NCBI RefSeq assembly: GCF_000284295.1
Contig: NC_017093.1
Coordinates: forward strand, 3,782,001 to 3,846,000
Direction: 5' to 3'
DNA length: 64,000 nucleotides
Source: Actinoplanes missouriensis 431
Lineage (GTDB): Bacteria; Actinomycetota; Actinomycetes; Mycobacteriales; Micromonosporaceae
Shown here one piece after another: positions 1 through 8,140 of this stretch (the stretch's first letter is position 1; every line of letters begins with the position of its first letter). Both the position numbers and the translations under genes were made by a program. Under the pieces are notes generated by a model that was not told where the DNA came from, did no database searches, and saw only the letters and a list, made by a program, of their open reading frames with translations.

Positions 1-103
1 GTCATATCCGGAACCTAAGTTGCGCCTTCCCGGTTGTCAACGTGCTGGTATACGGTCAATGTGGCAAGGATACGATCGCTATCCTAGGCACCCGGAGGTG
101 CTC

Positions 104-772
104 ATGGCAGAGATCCGCAGCCTGGACGGGCTCGCCGAGCAGAAGGCAGCCGCCCGCCTCTACCGCTCCGTCTTCGGATACGTCGAGCCCGAGTGGGGGC
201 TCAGCCCGCGCCTGCTCGCCGCGCTCCGGGAGAACTCCGGGACGGCCATCGGCGCGTTCGACGAGGACGGCACGCTGATCGGTTTCTGCTACGGGTTCAC
301 CGCGGTCGAGGCCGGCGAGATCTACCACTACAGCCAGGCGGCGGTGGTCGCGCCGGGCGCGCAGGGCGGCGGCATCGGGCGCCGGCTGAAACAGGCGCAG
401 GCCGCCGTCGCGCGCGACACGGGGGCGCGATCCATGCGGTGGACCTTCGATCCGTACGCGTTGCGCAACGCCCATTTCAACCTGATGGTCCTGGGCGCCA
501 CCGGCATCCGGTTCCACCCCGATTTCTATGACGAGCCGGACACCGATCGGATCGTCGTCAGCTGGGATCTCACCGGAGCGCCGCCCGCTCGTACCGGAAT
601 GGCGGAAAGCGTGGTGACACCCGCGAGTGACCGGATCGCCGCGCCCGACCCGGCGGATCGCAGCCGGCTGCGGTGGCGATTGGCCGACCATTTCGGGGCC
701 GGCCGCCGGCTCGTGGCGGTGACCCGCGCCGGGGACGCCGTCACCTACGCGTTCGAGAATGGCGAACCGTGA
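104..772 (+). CDS. GNAT N-acyltransferase, COG3375-like, next to a racemase
   Basis: Cytoplasmic acyl-CoA-dependent N-acyltransferase of 222 residues. The acyl-CoA loop of the Gcn5 fold is visible as QGGGIGRRLK near residues 87-96, after the strand YHYSQAAVVAP; the long C-terminal part fits COG3375-type proteins rather than short GNATs. An in-frame ATG 84 bases upstream exists, but GGAGG lies about six bases before this ATG, which fixes the start. It is first of three genes joined by stop/start overlaps with an SIS protein and a MenC-like enolase. In Geobacillus a GNAT beside N-succinylamino acid racemase succinylates D-amino acids (known for that family); the same job here is an inference. 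The substrate cannot be read from sequence. Confidence 0.8.
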   Translation: MAEIRSLDGLAEQKAAARLYRSVFGYVEPEWGLSPRLLAALRENSGTAIGAFDEDGTLIGFCYGFTAVEAGEIYHYSQAAVVAPGAQGGGIGRRLKQAQAAVARDTGARSMRWTFDPYALRNAHFNLMVLGATGIRFHPDFYDEPDTDRIVVSWDLTGAPPARTGMAESVVTPASDRIAAPDPADRSRLRWRLADHFGAGRRLVAVTRAGDAVTYAFENGEP

Positions 773-1392
773 CCTCCACTCCCTCCGAGCGTTTCGACCG
801 CAACGTGCAGCGCCGTTCCGCGCAGTTGCTCAAACAGCGGGTGCTCGACCAGCAGCGCGTCGAATTCGAGAAGGCCCTCGCCTGGGCCGCCGAGCAGGAC
901 GCCATCGAACGCGCGGCCGCCCTGATCGTCTCCGCCCGGCGTCGCTATCTGCTCGGGCACGGCAAATCCTTCGGGTACGCGTCGCTGCTCGGCGCGGATC
1001 TGAGCGCCGGCCTTTCCGGGGTGCACGTGGTCGACGGCGCGGCGTTGCGTTCTCTCGACGTGCTCAGCGACATCCGGCAGGGCGATCTGCTCGTCGCCGT
1101 GTCGCTCTCGCGGTACCGCCGGGAGACCGTCGACATCGCGTCCGCCTACGTCCGGCAGGGCGGTGACCTGGTCCTCGTCACCGACGCCGAGGACGCGCCG
1201 CTCGCTCCGCTGGCCAAGGCCAGAATCGTTGCCGGCGCCGATTCCGCCTCCTACGCCAATTCGCCGGCGTCGATCGTCCTGGCGCTGCATCTGCTCGCCA
1301 CCCTGACCATCGCCAGTTCCAAGGGCGCCGGCCGCCGCCTGCGAGAACGCGACGCCCTGGCCCGCGAACTCGGCCTGTACACGGGAGAATGA
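769..1392 (+). CDS. SIS-domain protein, RpiR-like but without HTH
   Basis: A 207-residue sugar-isomerase-fold protein. The SIS core runs from about residue 55 (YLLGHGKSFGYA) through DLLVAVSLSRYRRETVD, the phosphosugar-binding Ser/Thr region, to GGDLVLVTDAEDAPLAPLA. MurR/RpiR regulators carry about 80 residues of helix-turn-helix before this domain. Here there are only about 50 predicted helical residues with no clear HTH, so DNA binding is doubtful and it may be an effector-binding or isomerase partner. The GTG start overlaps the stop of the preceding acyltransferase in GTGA, indicating translational coupling. Its stop likewise overlaps the start of the enolase gene. Confidence 0.75.
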   Translation: MTSTPSERFDRNVQRRSAQLLKQRVLDQQRVEFEKALAWAAEQDAIERAAALIVSARRRYLLGHGKSFGYASLLGADLSAGLSGVHVVDGAALRSLDVLSDIRQGDLLVAVSLSRYRRETVDIASAYVRQGGDLVLVTDAEDAPLAPLAKARIVAGADSASYANSPASIVLALHLLATLTIASSKGAGRRLRERDALARELGLYTGE

Positions 1393-2489
1393 TGAGGATT
1401 TCGCTGCGCCGGGTGCGGCTGCCGCTGGTCCACGAATTCCGGACCAGTTCGCACGCCAAACGGTTCCTGGACCACATCCTGGTGACGTTCGAAACCGCGG
1501 ACGGCGCCGAGGGCTGGGGCGAGATCGCCTCACCGAGCGGCCCGTTCTACGCGGCCGAGACGGTCGATTCCTGCTGGGCGGTGTCCCGCGATTTCCTGGC
1601 GCCCCTCGTCCTGCAGACGAAATGGGACCACCCCGCGGAGCTGGCCGCCGCGATGAGCCGGGTGCGCGGCAACCATTTCGCCCGGGCCGGTTTCGACGTT
1701 GCTGCCTGGTCGCTCTTCACGGGCAGGTCCGGCATCCCGCTTTCCCAGGCCCTCGGGGGTACGCGTTCGCGCGCCGAAGCCGGAGTGTCCCTCGGCATCG
1801 AGTCCACCATCGACGAATTGCTCGCCCAGGTGTCGGCGCGGGTCGCCGAGGGCTACCGCCGGATCAAGCTGAAGATCGCCCCGGAATGGGACGTCCAGCC
1901 GGTCCGGGAGGTCCGTTCCGCATTCCCCGGCGTGCGGGTGCACGTGGACGCGAACGGCGCCTACGAGATCACCGACACCCCGATCTTCGAGGAACTCGAC
2001 GCGCTCGGGCTGCTCATGATCGAACAGCCGTTCCCGCCGCGCGACCTGCTCGCCCACGTGGCGCTGCAGCGTCGGATCAGCACCCCGATCTGCCTGGACG
2101 AGTCCGTCGAGGAGGTCGCCGACCTGGCGACCGCGCTCACCCTCGGCGCCTGCCGCATCCTCAACATCAAGGTGTCCCGGATGGGCGGGCTCACCCCCGC
2201 CGTCCGCGCCCACGACCTGGCCCGCTCGGCGGACGTCGGAGTCTGGTGCGGTGGCATGCACGAGTTCGGCATCGGCCGCGCCGCGAACGTCGCCCTCAGC
2301 TCGCTGCCGGGTTTCACGCTGCCGTCCGACGTCTCCGGCTCCGACAAGTACTACGCCCGCGACGTCACCACCCACCCGATCGTCTGCACGGACGGTTACG
2401 TCGACGTGCCGTCCTCACCCGGCCTGGGCTGGGAGCCGGACCTGGCGTTCATCGAGTCGCAGACCGTCGACCGGGTGACCGTGACGTAG
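1389..2489 (+). CDS. MenC-type enolase-superfamily racemase / o-succinylbenzoate synthase-like
   Basis: Muconate-lactonizing subgroup enolase of 366 residues, normal for the family. The catalytic set is complete: KLK near residue 160 (RIKLKIAP), metal ligands in VDANGAY, MIEQP and CLDES, and the second-face lysine in NIKVSRMGG. Proteins of this type are o-succinylbenzoate synthases, N-succinyl/N-acyl amino acid racemases, or both. No other menaquinone gene lies nearby and the operon starts with a GNAT acyltransferase, so racemisation of N-acyl amino acids is the better guess. The ATG overlaps the upstream TGA (ATGATGA), with a second ATG immediately after. A hydrolase that would complete a D- to L-amino acid pathway is not in the window. 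Confidence 0.85.
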   Translation: MMRISLRRVRLPLVHEFRTSSHAKRFLDHILVTFETADGAEGWGEIASPSGPFYAAETVDSCWAVSRDFLAPLVLQTKWDHPAELAAAMSRVRGNHFARAGFDVAAWSLFTGRSGIPLSQALGGTRSRAEAGVSLGIESTIDELLAQVSARVAEGYRRIKLKIAPEWDVQPVREVRSAFPGVRVHVDANGAYEITDTPIFEELDALGLLMIEQPFPPRDLLAHVALQRRISTPICLDESVEEVADLATALTLGACRILNIKVSRMGGLTPAVRAHDLARSADVGVWCGGMHEFGIGRAANVALSSLPGFTLPSDVSGSDKYYARDVTTHPIVCTDGYVDVPSSPGLGWEPDLAFIESQTVDRVTVT

Positions 2490-2498
2490 GGTCGCGGC

Positions 2499-2798
2499 AT
2501 GGCACTCTCCACCGCAGCGATCACCTCGGGTTCCCTCATCGGCGGCTGGCAGCTGGCCCGCAGCACCGGCATCCGCCCACTCGGCGGCGCGGTCCTGGCC
2601 GCCGGCGGCATCCTGGCCGGCCGCGAGTGGGCCCGCACGACCAGCCCCGCCGTGACGACGGCGCTTGTCGCGACGTACATCGGCGCCTTCGGCCTCTCCC
2701 ACCCGCTGGCCAAGAAGATCGGTTCCTGGCCCTCGGTCCTCGCCGTCTCCGCCGTGACCGCGGCGGCCGCCTACGCGCTGTCCGACCGCCGCGCCTGA
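2499..2798 (+). CDS. Small hydrophobic membrane protein
   Basis: A 99-residue protein with three hydrophobic stretches (about residues 5-20, 27-42 and 50-65) and a fourth Ala-rich one near the C-terminus, ending in SDRRA. I recognise no family. It starts nine bases after the enolase stop, so it is probably co-transcribed with that operon. Its 3' end would overlap by 28 bases the convergent VOC gene if that gene's frameshift were repaired. Confidence 0.6.
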   Translation: MALSTAAITSGSLIGGWQLARSTGIRPLGGAVLAAGGILAGREWARTTSPAVTTALVATYIGAFGLSHPLAKKIGSWPSVLAVSAVTAAAAYALSDRRA

Positions 2799-3153
2799 AG
2801 CCACATGGTCAGATTGACCATGTTGCCGTCCGGGTCGAGCACATGCGCCACCCGCTGCCCCCCGGCATGTCGTTCGCCTGCCCCGGCACACCGCCCCCAG
2901 CCGCCACGACCGCGGGAAGCAGCGCGTCCACATCCGCGACCTCAGCGCTGAGAATGATCCGCACCGGCGCGCCGACCTGGGTGCCCGCCTCCTGAACCAG
3001 CCCGAGCGCGCTCCCGCCGATCCGCAGCTCGACGTAGAACTCCGGACCGTCGTCCGGCACCCGGAGACTCTGCGTGGCGCCGAGCACCGTCTCGTAGAAG
3101 GCCCGCAGCCGGGGCAGGTCAGGCGTGCTGACAATGGGGTGAATCGAGGTCAT
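2771..3153 (-). pseudogene. VOC/glyoxalase-like protein, frameshifted at a G6 run
   Basis: A glyoxalase/bleomycin-resistance-like protein. The N-terminal part is standard (HPIVSTPDLPRLRAFYETVL, then FYVELRIGGSALGLV). After NDMPGG the frame changes to nonsense ending WSI. The expected C-terminus, RVAHVLDPDGNMVNLTMW, continues in another frame straight after six G on the coding strand (C6 at 2858-2863 on the plus strand). One more G restores a 127-residue protein ending at 2771. The ATG at 3153 follows GGGAGC. It is either a real loss of function or a homopolymer sequencing error, and the intact flanking codons favour a recent event or an error. Confidence 0.75.
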
Positions 3154-3343
3154 GTTCGCTCCCGAGCAGTAGGTCTCCCGAGACAGACCCCCCACCCGCC
3201 CCGAACTCATCGCCGCCGACCGCCCAGCCGTGACGCGGGCCCAGCTGACGGGAGGATCGTGGCGGGTGAGCACGCACGCCGACCGGCGGCTAAATGAGCG
3301 TGCTGGTCGGGGTGACTTGCGAAGCCGGCCGATCATCGAGAAG

Positions 3344-3802
3344 TCAGGAGACTGGTACCTCTCTCAGGGTGTGGCTGATGGCATGGCCATCCCCGCCGGT
3401 GAAAGCGACCGTGAGGCAACTGGCGCCCTCAGCCATCGCCGGGGTGAATATCCATTCGCAGTACAGCGCGGCGGCTCCGTTCTGATTCCCTCCGGTACTT
3501 CTACCGAGCAGCGTGAAGTCCGTGCCGGCGTCGTCGGTGAGGCCAACCGTCAAGGATTGAGCCAAGCGTTCGGCGACCGGTTCGCCGGGCGGCTCTTTCG
3601 ACCCCGCTTCCCTGCGTCGGAGCCCCTCGGCTGAGCGAGCGATGTCAGCGGCCACGAGGGCTTTCGCCGTCTCGGTCGGAGCGCCGACGGTCCGTACCAG
3701 CACGAGATCGTTCCACGACTCGACGGTCAGGAGGTAGATGTCCACGCCAAGGACCCTGGCCACGACGGTCATCGGACAGAAGATCCGAGGCAGCTCTGCC
3801 AT
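3344..3802 (-). CDS. Hypothetical protein, 152 aa
   Basis: Unrecognised protein of 152 residues with mixed hydrophobic and polar sequence and no signal peptide or membrane segment. The N-terminal half (VVARVLGVDIYLLTVESWND) looks like a compact alpha/beta domain; residues 55-75 are charged and likely disordered. It lies 27 bases after a possible 41-residue gene on the same strand. The surrounding 3.3-9.5 kb is lower in GC than the neighbouring core regions and full of unknown genes, which suggests acquired DNA. Confidence 0.55.
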   Translation of the reverse strand: MAELPRIFCPMTVVARVLGVDIYLLTVESWNDLVLVRTVGAPTETAKALVAADIARSAEGLRRREAGSKEPPGEPVAERLAQSLTVGLTDDAGTDFTLLGRSTGGNQNGAAALYCEWIFTPAMAEGASCLTVAFTGGDGHAISHTLREVPVS

Positions 3803-3829
3803 GGAGGCGAGGCTACGCGAGCAGGCCGA

Positions 3830-3955
3830 CTATCTGAGCCCCTCCGGCGACTCTTTCTGCGGGATCAGGGCCATCGTCTCGGCCACATCTGCTCGCCACC
3901 CTGCGACCAACTCCCATAACGCGAAGACCGCCCGGATCGCGGCATGTGAATGCAC
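3830..3955 (-). CDS. Possible 41-residue small protein (or 3' remnant)
   Basis: A short frame from a GTG, reading VHSHAAIRAVFALWELVAGW and continuing with ADVAETMALIPQKE before TAG. The amphipathic Trp/Ala/Leu-rich composition looks protein-like, and the frame stays open for seven codons upstream of the GTG with no better start. There is no clear ribosome site. It may be a genuine small gene ahead of the 152-residue hypothetical or the tail of a decayed gene. Confidence 0.35.
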   Translation of the reverse strand: MHSHAAIRAVFALWELVAGWRADVAETMALIPQKESPEGLR

Positions 3956-4036
3956 GCCTGTATGCGTGTCGCTAAGCCGTCAAGTGGCACCGCCCTGGGC
4001 TTTTCGGCAGTAGCAACGATCGGGTACTAGTGTTTT

Positions 4037-4435
4037 TCACTGGCGCCTTTCGGCAACGTGAAGCGGCTCATCGAGGTCTTTCCTGATGTGGAACTGACCG
4101 TAGTTGTGCGCGACATCCAAGTGTCCCGTCGAGAAGCCCTCCGCCTCCAATATCTGCCGAGTCCCTTCATGGCCCAAGCCTCCATATCCACTCAGGCAGC
4201 CACTCAGCCAAAGTTCTTGATCACGATCGTCGACTAGGATCAAGCCGGTGAAGACCTCGGCGACCACGGGGGACATCCAGAGGTCGGGCGCGAAGCTCGA
4301 TTCGCCCTGAAATTTATACCGTCCGCATTTTGCTTCTATGAATTCACCGAACATGCATCGCGTTAGCTTCCATAGATCAAGGCTTAACTGTGTTCGGCCG
4401 TAGGTGTCCAGCACTCGCAAACTACGATCTGCCAT
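4037..4435 (-). CDS. Hypothetical protein, 132 aa
   Basis: A 132-residue soluble protein that I do not recognise. It has no signal peptide or membrane segment; the centre (EVFTGLILVDDRDQELWLSG) resembles a beta-rich core. Base composition is clearly lower in GC than the flanking core genes, and the region in front of the ATG is AT-rich with an inverted repeat, consistent with a horizontally acquired gene carrying its own promoter. Confidence 0.6.
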   Translation of the reverse strand: MADRSLRVLDTYGRTQLSLDLWKLTRCMFGEFIEAKCGRYKFQGESSFAPDLWMSPVVAEVFTGLILVDDRDQELWLSGCLSGYGGLGHEGTRQILEAEGFSTGHLDVAHNYGQFHIRKDLDEPLHVAERRQ

Positions 4436-4826
4436 CGAGTCACTTTATCAAGATAATATTGATCAAACAATATTTAGACCTAACACTCGGAAACCTGCCC
4501 GGACGTATGGTGTCGAGGTTCTCTCCCAGCCGTGATCAATTGCACTCTCATCGGCGCGAGGGGGCACCGGCCAGGACGGTTGCCGTTACGCTCGGTGACC
4601 TGCGACTTGCGGCATGAGAGTTACGCTGGCACAGATGCCTCGATAGCAGTCGTCAATCGTAGTCACATTCTCCCAAGAGGTCGTCATAGGCTGCTTGCGG
4701 GTTCCTCCGCCACCGATCTCGACATCGCCTCTACGGTCGGACCTGAATGCGGCACAGGCAGCATCGTCGGCGATCCCAGCCCGTGCGCCGGTCGACCGGT
4801 TTAAGTCTGTAGCGCGGCCGAAGCGC
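4436..4826. other. Non-coding stretch with no recognised gene
   Basis: About 390 bases between two minus-strand genes. Apart from the AT-rich inverted repeat at its left end I see nothing coding. The short frames here have atypical codon use and no ribosome sites. Confidence 0.5.
4455..4474. repeat. AT-rich inverted repeat upstream of the 132-aa gene
   Basis: Perfect 7-bp arms AATATTG and CAATATT separated by ATCAAA, beginning 20 bases upstream of the start codon on the minus strand. Position and base composition suit an operator overlapping a promoter; no sigma-factor consensus is convincing. Confidence 0.5.
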
Positions 4827-6131
4827 TCATCCGGCAGCGGTCGGGGTATGGCGGACCAACTCTTCGGCCCGCTGGACCCAGCCCGCCGGCCATACGTCGC
4901 GCCGGCCGTCCGGCGGCTGCACTCGGGCAGACGACAGGTCCACCTGCCGTGAAAAGGTCGCCTTGCGGAACTCCACGATGCCCGTGAACGTCGCCTCGGG
5001 GAACCACGCCTCGTCGGCGAAAGTCGTCCCGTTGAAGGTCACACCTCCGGCGAAAGTTGCTCCGCGGAATACGGTGCCGCCAACGCAGGTCGCCGCGCTG
5101 AATCCGAGGCCACCGGCGAACGTGGCTTCGCTGAACACCGCATCGCCGGAGAAAGTCGCCTGGTCAAACAATGCGGCGCCAGCGAAGGTCGCCCCTCCGA
5201 ACAGCGCGCCGCTGAAGTTTGCGGTATGGAAACTCATGTCGCCCGCGAACACCGACTCGTGGAAGATTGCGTCACTGGTGAACACCGCTCGGTCGAACCT
5301 GGCGGGACCACTGAAAGTCGTTTCAGCGAACTCCACGTCGCCGGTGAAGGTCACGCCGGCGAAGCTAACCTGACCGACGTGACTGTTGTTCATCTGCCAG
5401 CCGACGAGGTGCGCTCCGGTGAGGTTGAGGTCGATGCCGGGCCAGAATGTCTGGTCTGCAGCGGGCGTCATCGCTCCGGCCTGCTTTGGCGTGATCCCGG
5501 ATCGCGGGGTGAGATGGCTGGCCAGGATCCGTTGGGCGGTGAGGCGGACCTGCAGTTCTTGGTGCGGGTCTCGGCTGGCTGGCGGTGCGCGGTGCGGCAG
5601 GGGCAGGTCAGCGACCGGCCCGATGCTCGCCGGCTGCGCTGCGGCCGGCAGAGCGTAGGGCATCCGTAGGTAGGCGCACAGCACGTTGACGATGGTCTGC
5701 CGCTGGTCAGGGTTGTTCTGCGCGACGCGCTCCAGCGCGTATAGACCGCCCAGGCGCACGGCAGCGTCAGCGGAGCCGAGTTGCTCGACGGCCTTGGTGT
5801 ACAGCTCGGTGACCCGCCGTTCCGTAGCGTCGGTCTCGGTATGCGCCTGCGCCTTTACCGCGAGCTCGTGAGCGCGTTCGGCGAGCAGTTGCCGGCGAAA
5901 CGACAGCAGCAACGCGGCGACCGCGCCGCCGGCGGCAAAAAATCCGATCCCGTACTTCAATGCCTCGATCTGCAGCCTCGCCTGGTCCGCGGCCGCCCCG
6001 GTAGCGATGCGCAGCATCACCACCAACGCAGTGACTCCAATGGCGGCGACCAACGCTGTCATGGCCGAGATCCCTGCGTTGGACAGCAACAACGGCCACC
6101 GCCGCCGGATCACGGAACCCCGATCAGTCAT
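4827..6131 (-). CDS. Membrane-anchored pentapeptide-repeat protein
   Basis: A 434-residue protein. Two transmembrane helices lie near residues 18-40 and 60-78, followed by a charged coiled-coil-like stretch (QLLAERAHELAVKAQAH). A helical segment (VRLGGLYALERVAQNNPDQR) is typical of actinobacterial pentapeptide membrane proteins. From about residue 240 come some 30 pentapeptide units with Phe at the centre (ATFAG, TTFSG, AVFTS), predicting a right-handed quadrilateral beta-helix on the cytoplasmic side. The biochemical role of this class is unknown; it is not a Qnr/MfpA gyrase protector, which lacks the membrane part. It stands alone, with no operon partner. Confidence 0.85.
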   Translation of the reverse strand: MTDRGSVIRRRWPLLLSNAGISAMTALVAAIGVTALVVMLRIATGAAADQARLQIEALKYGIGFFAAGGAVAALLLSFRRQLLAERAHELAVKAQAHTETDATERRVTELYTKAVEQLGSADAAVRLGGLYALERVAQNNPDQRQTIVNVLCAYLRMPYALPAAAQPASIGPVADLPLPHRAPPASRDPHQELQVRLTAQRILASHLTPRSGITPKQAGAMTPAADQTFWPGIDLNLTGAHLVGWQMNNSHVGQVSFAGVTFTGDVEFAETTFSGPARFDRAVFTSDAIFHESVFAGDMSFHTANFSGALFGGATFAGAALFDQATFSGDAVFSEATFAGGLGFSAATCVGGTVFRGATFAGGVTFNGTTFADEAWFPEATFTGIVEFRKATFSRQVDLSSARVQPPDGRRDVWPAGWVQRAEELVRHTPTAAG

Positions 6132-6479
6132 GCCTCATAGTGGCTGACTTCCACCACACTGGACAGGCGGCGGCCACCGATCGATGCCGTCACCAAGAAA
6201 CTCCCTTTCCGTCGGTGCCTAAACCGGCCGCTCGACAGCGAGAGCGTGCGTCCAGAAGGAGCCGGCCAGCGTCACAGGGCGTGACGGCTCGTTGTGGGCC
6301 GCCGCCCACGCTAGGCGGCCGGATCCGGAAAACGGTTGGCGGTCCGGTGGGCTGGCACGTCAGAGTGAGCCGTGATCACTGTTCAGCGAGTGCGTGTGCG
6401 CTGGAGTGCGGCGGCGCGTGGAGCGCCCGCGGCGAACGCCCGGCGGAACCTGTGCAGCCCAGCGGTACTTTCGCCGTCA
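6132..6479. other. Intergenic region, nothing recognised
   Basis: About 350 bases of divergent spacing between the pentapeptide-repeat gene and the next plus-strand gene. No hairpin, repeat or credible small gene was found; the short frames present are Arg/Pro-rich shadows. Confidence 0.4.
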
Positions 6480-6908
6480 ATGCCGGCTGGTGATGTGGCC
6501 ATTCACGACGTGCTCGCCGACGAGACGGCCCGGTACGTACGTCGTGACGGCGTAGTCAGCGGCGGCCTGGATCGAGCCCGCGACCTGGGCCTCTGGTTGT
6601 CGGCAGAAAGCGGGGCGTTGGTCGTCGACCGCTTGCCGGCCGGGGCTGCCTATCCACGGCACAGTGGCCCGGCCCGGCTCTTCACGCTCAAGCCCGGGGA
6701 GACCGGACGGTATCGGGCAAATTTCCGGTTCACCGTCACTACCTGCGCCTGCAACCCAGGCTGGTACTACGAGGACTGGCTAATACTCATCGCGAACTGC
6801 GAGATGAAGGCCGACGGGTTCGTCTCACGCAAGCCCGACCATCACGTCGACCACCGCGTCCATCTCTACGGCGGATCACTACGGCCCAGCCGGCGACACG
6901 ACAAGTAA
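6480..6908 (+). CDS. Hypothetical protein, about 142 aa
   Basis: An unrecognised protein. The central part reads as genuine coding sequence (GLWLSAESGALVVDRLPAG, then RFTVTTCACNPGWYYEDWLI) with two neighbouring cysteines, TCAC, and a His-rich tail (DHHVDHRVHLYGG). The start is uncertain: the chosen ATG lacks a strong ribosome site and an in-frame ATG lies 108 bases earlier, although that extension is Arg/Ala-rich and looks non-coding. The truncated appearance leaves open that it is the end of a longer, decayed gene. Confidence 0.45.
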   Translation: MPAGDVAIHDVLADETARYVRRDGVVSGGLDRARDLGLWLSAESGALVVDRLPAGAAYPRHSGPARLFTLKPGETGRYRANFRFTVTTCACNPGWYYEDWLILIANCEMKADGFVSRKPDHHVDHRVHLYGGSLRPSRRHDK

Positions 6909-7015
6909 TTGCGGCTCGGCCGACCTGCACGACCGGCGGCAGAGGAGCACGTCACCTGGTGAGCCGCCGATATGTTGCATCATCGTTGATTGCACGAGCG
7001 CATCACGCGCGAGAT

Positions 7016-7040
7016 GCCCGCCAGACACGAGCTGGCGGGC
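7016..7040. terminator. Hairpin between convergent genes
   Basis: Perfect 9-bp stem GCCCGCCAG/CTGGCGGGC with a 7-base loop, lying between the ends of two convergent genes. There is no T-tract, so terminator function is probable but not certain. Confidence 0.45.
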
Positions 7041-7095
7041 TCCGATCAGTCCTTCGTCGCTTCGAATCCGTGCGGTCAGTTCCGTCGGCGTTTGG

Positions 7096-7491
7096 TCATA
7101 GCGGTGACATCACTAGCCGGACATGCCGTGCCTGCGCCGGGTCGTCAACATCGAACTGCAGCAACCAACGCCCGGACTGAACTGCGATCTCGTCGCTGTC
7201 GTCGGCGTCGCCAATGTAGAGCCGTCCGGAAGGAAGCTGGAAGGCGACCTCATGCGACAAGCCGTCAATCCGCTGAGGTGCCACCCGAACGTCGACGGTG
7301 ACGTCTGCATCTGCCTTATCGACTGTGCGGGCATTGACCACCAGAACGGAAACGTGGGAGGCAGTGGCGAGCACCGGGCCTCCGCCGTCGTGGAAGTCGA
7401 TATCGAAGTCCTCTTCGCAATCGGCGTCGTTGAGATAGATGGCACCCCAGTAGTACGGGCGGATGCGAAGCAGGCGTTGATCCTCGGCCAT
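7096..7491 (-). CDS. Hypothetical acidic protein, 131 aa
   Basis: A soluble acidic protein beginning MAEDQRLLRIRPYYWGAIYL. It contains alternating beta-like segments (HVSVLVVNARTVDK, then RLYIGDADDSDEIAVQSGRW), suggesting a small beta-sandwich. The frame extends 41 codons upstream, but that stretch is Arg/Ser-rich and poorly coding, so the internal ATG is preferred. I recognise no family. The size and acidity recall immunity-type proteins, but no toxin lies beside it, so I do not assign that role. Confidence 0.55.
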   Translation of the reverse strand: MAEDQRLLRIRPYYWGAIYLNDADCEEDFDIDFHDGGGPVLATASHVSVLVVNARTVDKADADVTVDVRVAPQRIDGLSHEVAFQLPSGRLYIGDADDSDEIAVQSGRWLLQFDVDDPAQARHVRLVMSPL

Positions 7492-7671
7492 GATCTCGGA
7501 CCATATCCCAAGTTGGCACACGCGAGAGCGGGCATGAGGGCTGCCAGCCCAGCGCGAACCCATGCCACCAAGACAGCCAGACCTTGACATTCTGACGGTC
7601 TGCGTATCCTCCACGGCTAGATGAGCGCACCCTTTCGGCGTCCACCGCCACCAAGTAGATCTCCGTGGCCG

Positions 7672-7875
7672 TCAGTCGGAGCGGCGAATCTTGCGCATCA
7701 GCATCGCCCAGACTCCGTATCCGGACCCGACGTTGTTCGTGATCGCACCGGCTGCTGAGCCCATAAACAGCGCGTTCGCGCAGTCCGGGCAGACCTCCCG
7801 CCCGGTAATCGTCTTCTCGAACGGCTCGCGGACACTACGACCGCAGTCAGGACACTGTTGACCCGACAATCCCAT
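7672..7875 (-). CDS. Small zinc-ribbon membrane-associated protein
   Basis: A 67-residue protein with two Cys pairs, CPDC (residues 8-11) and CPDC (residues 29-32), forming a probable zinc ribbon. A hydrophobic glycine/alanine-rich segment (ALFMGSAAGAITNNVGSGYG) follows, and a basic tail KIRRSD. It resembles the short zinc-ribbon proteins found singly in actinobacteria. The partner and function are unknown. Confidence 0.6.
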   Translation of the reverse strand: MGLSGQQCPDCGRSVREPFEKTITGREVCPDCANALFMGSAAGAITNNVGSGYGVWAMLMRKIRRSD

Positions 7876-8140
7876 GCCATGCCTCCTGCGATCGGGTACC
7901 TCAGGGTACGACCAGACCGCACCTTCCCGGGGCGACTACAGCGAGTGCCGACCAGCGCGCTGGGCGCGGACATAGGCGGGACGGAGCGCGCGTTGTCTGC
8001 GGCACGATGGTATGGCCTGACGCCCTTACCGTCGGCGCGTGAGGGACGCATCGTTCATTGCGATCATGGGCGCTACGTTGGCTCTCGTGGCACTTGGCTT
8101 GGCCGTGATGTTGCGACGACGACGAACAACAAGTTCTAGA

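Noticed and set aside
6140..6493. Plus-strand frame of 117 codons between the pentapeptide protein and the next gene
   Set aside because: Arg/Pro/Ala-rich, no ribosome site, and no domain; likely a random high-GC frame.
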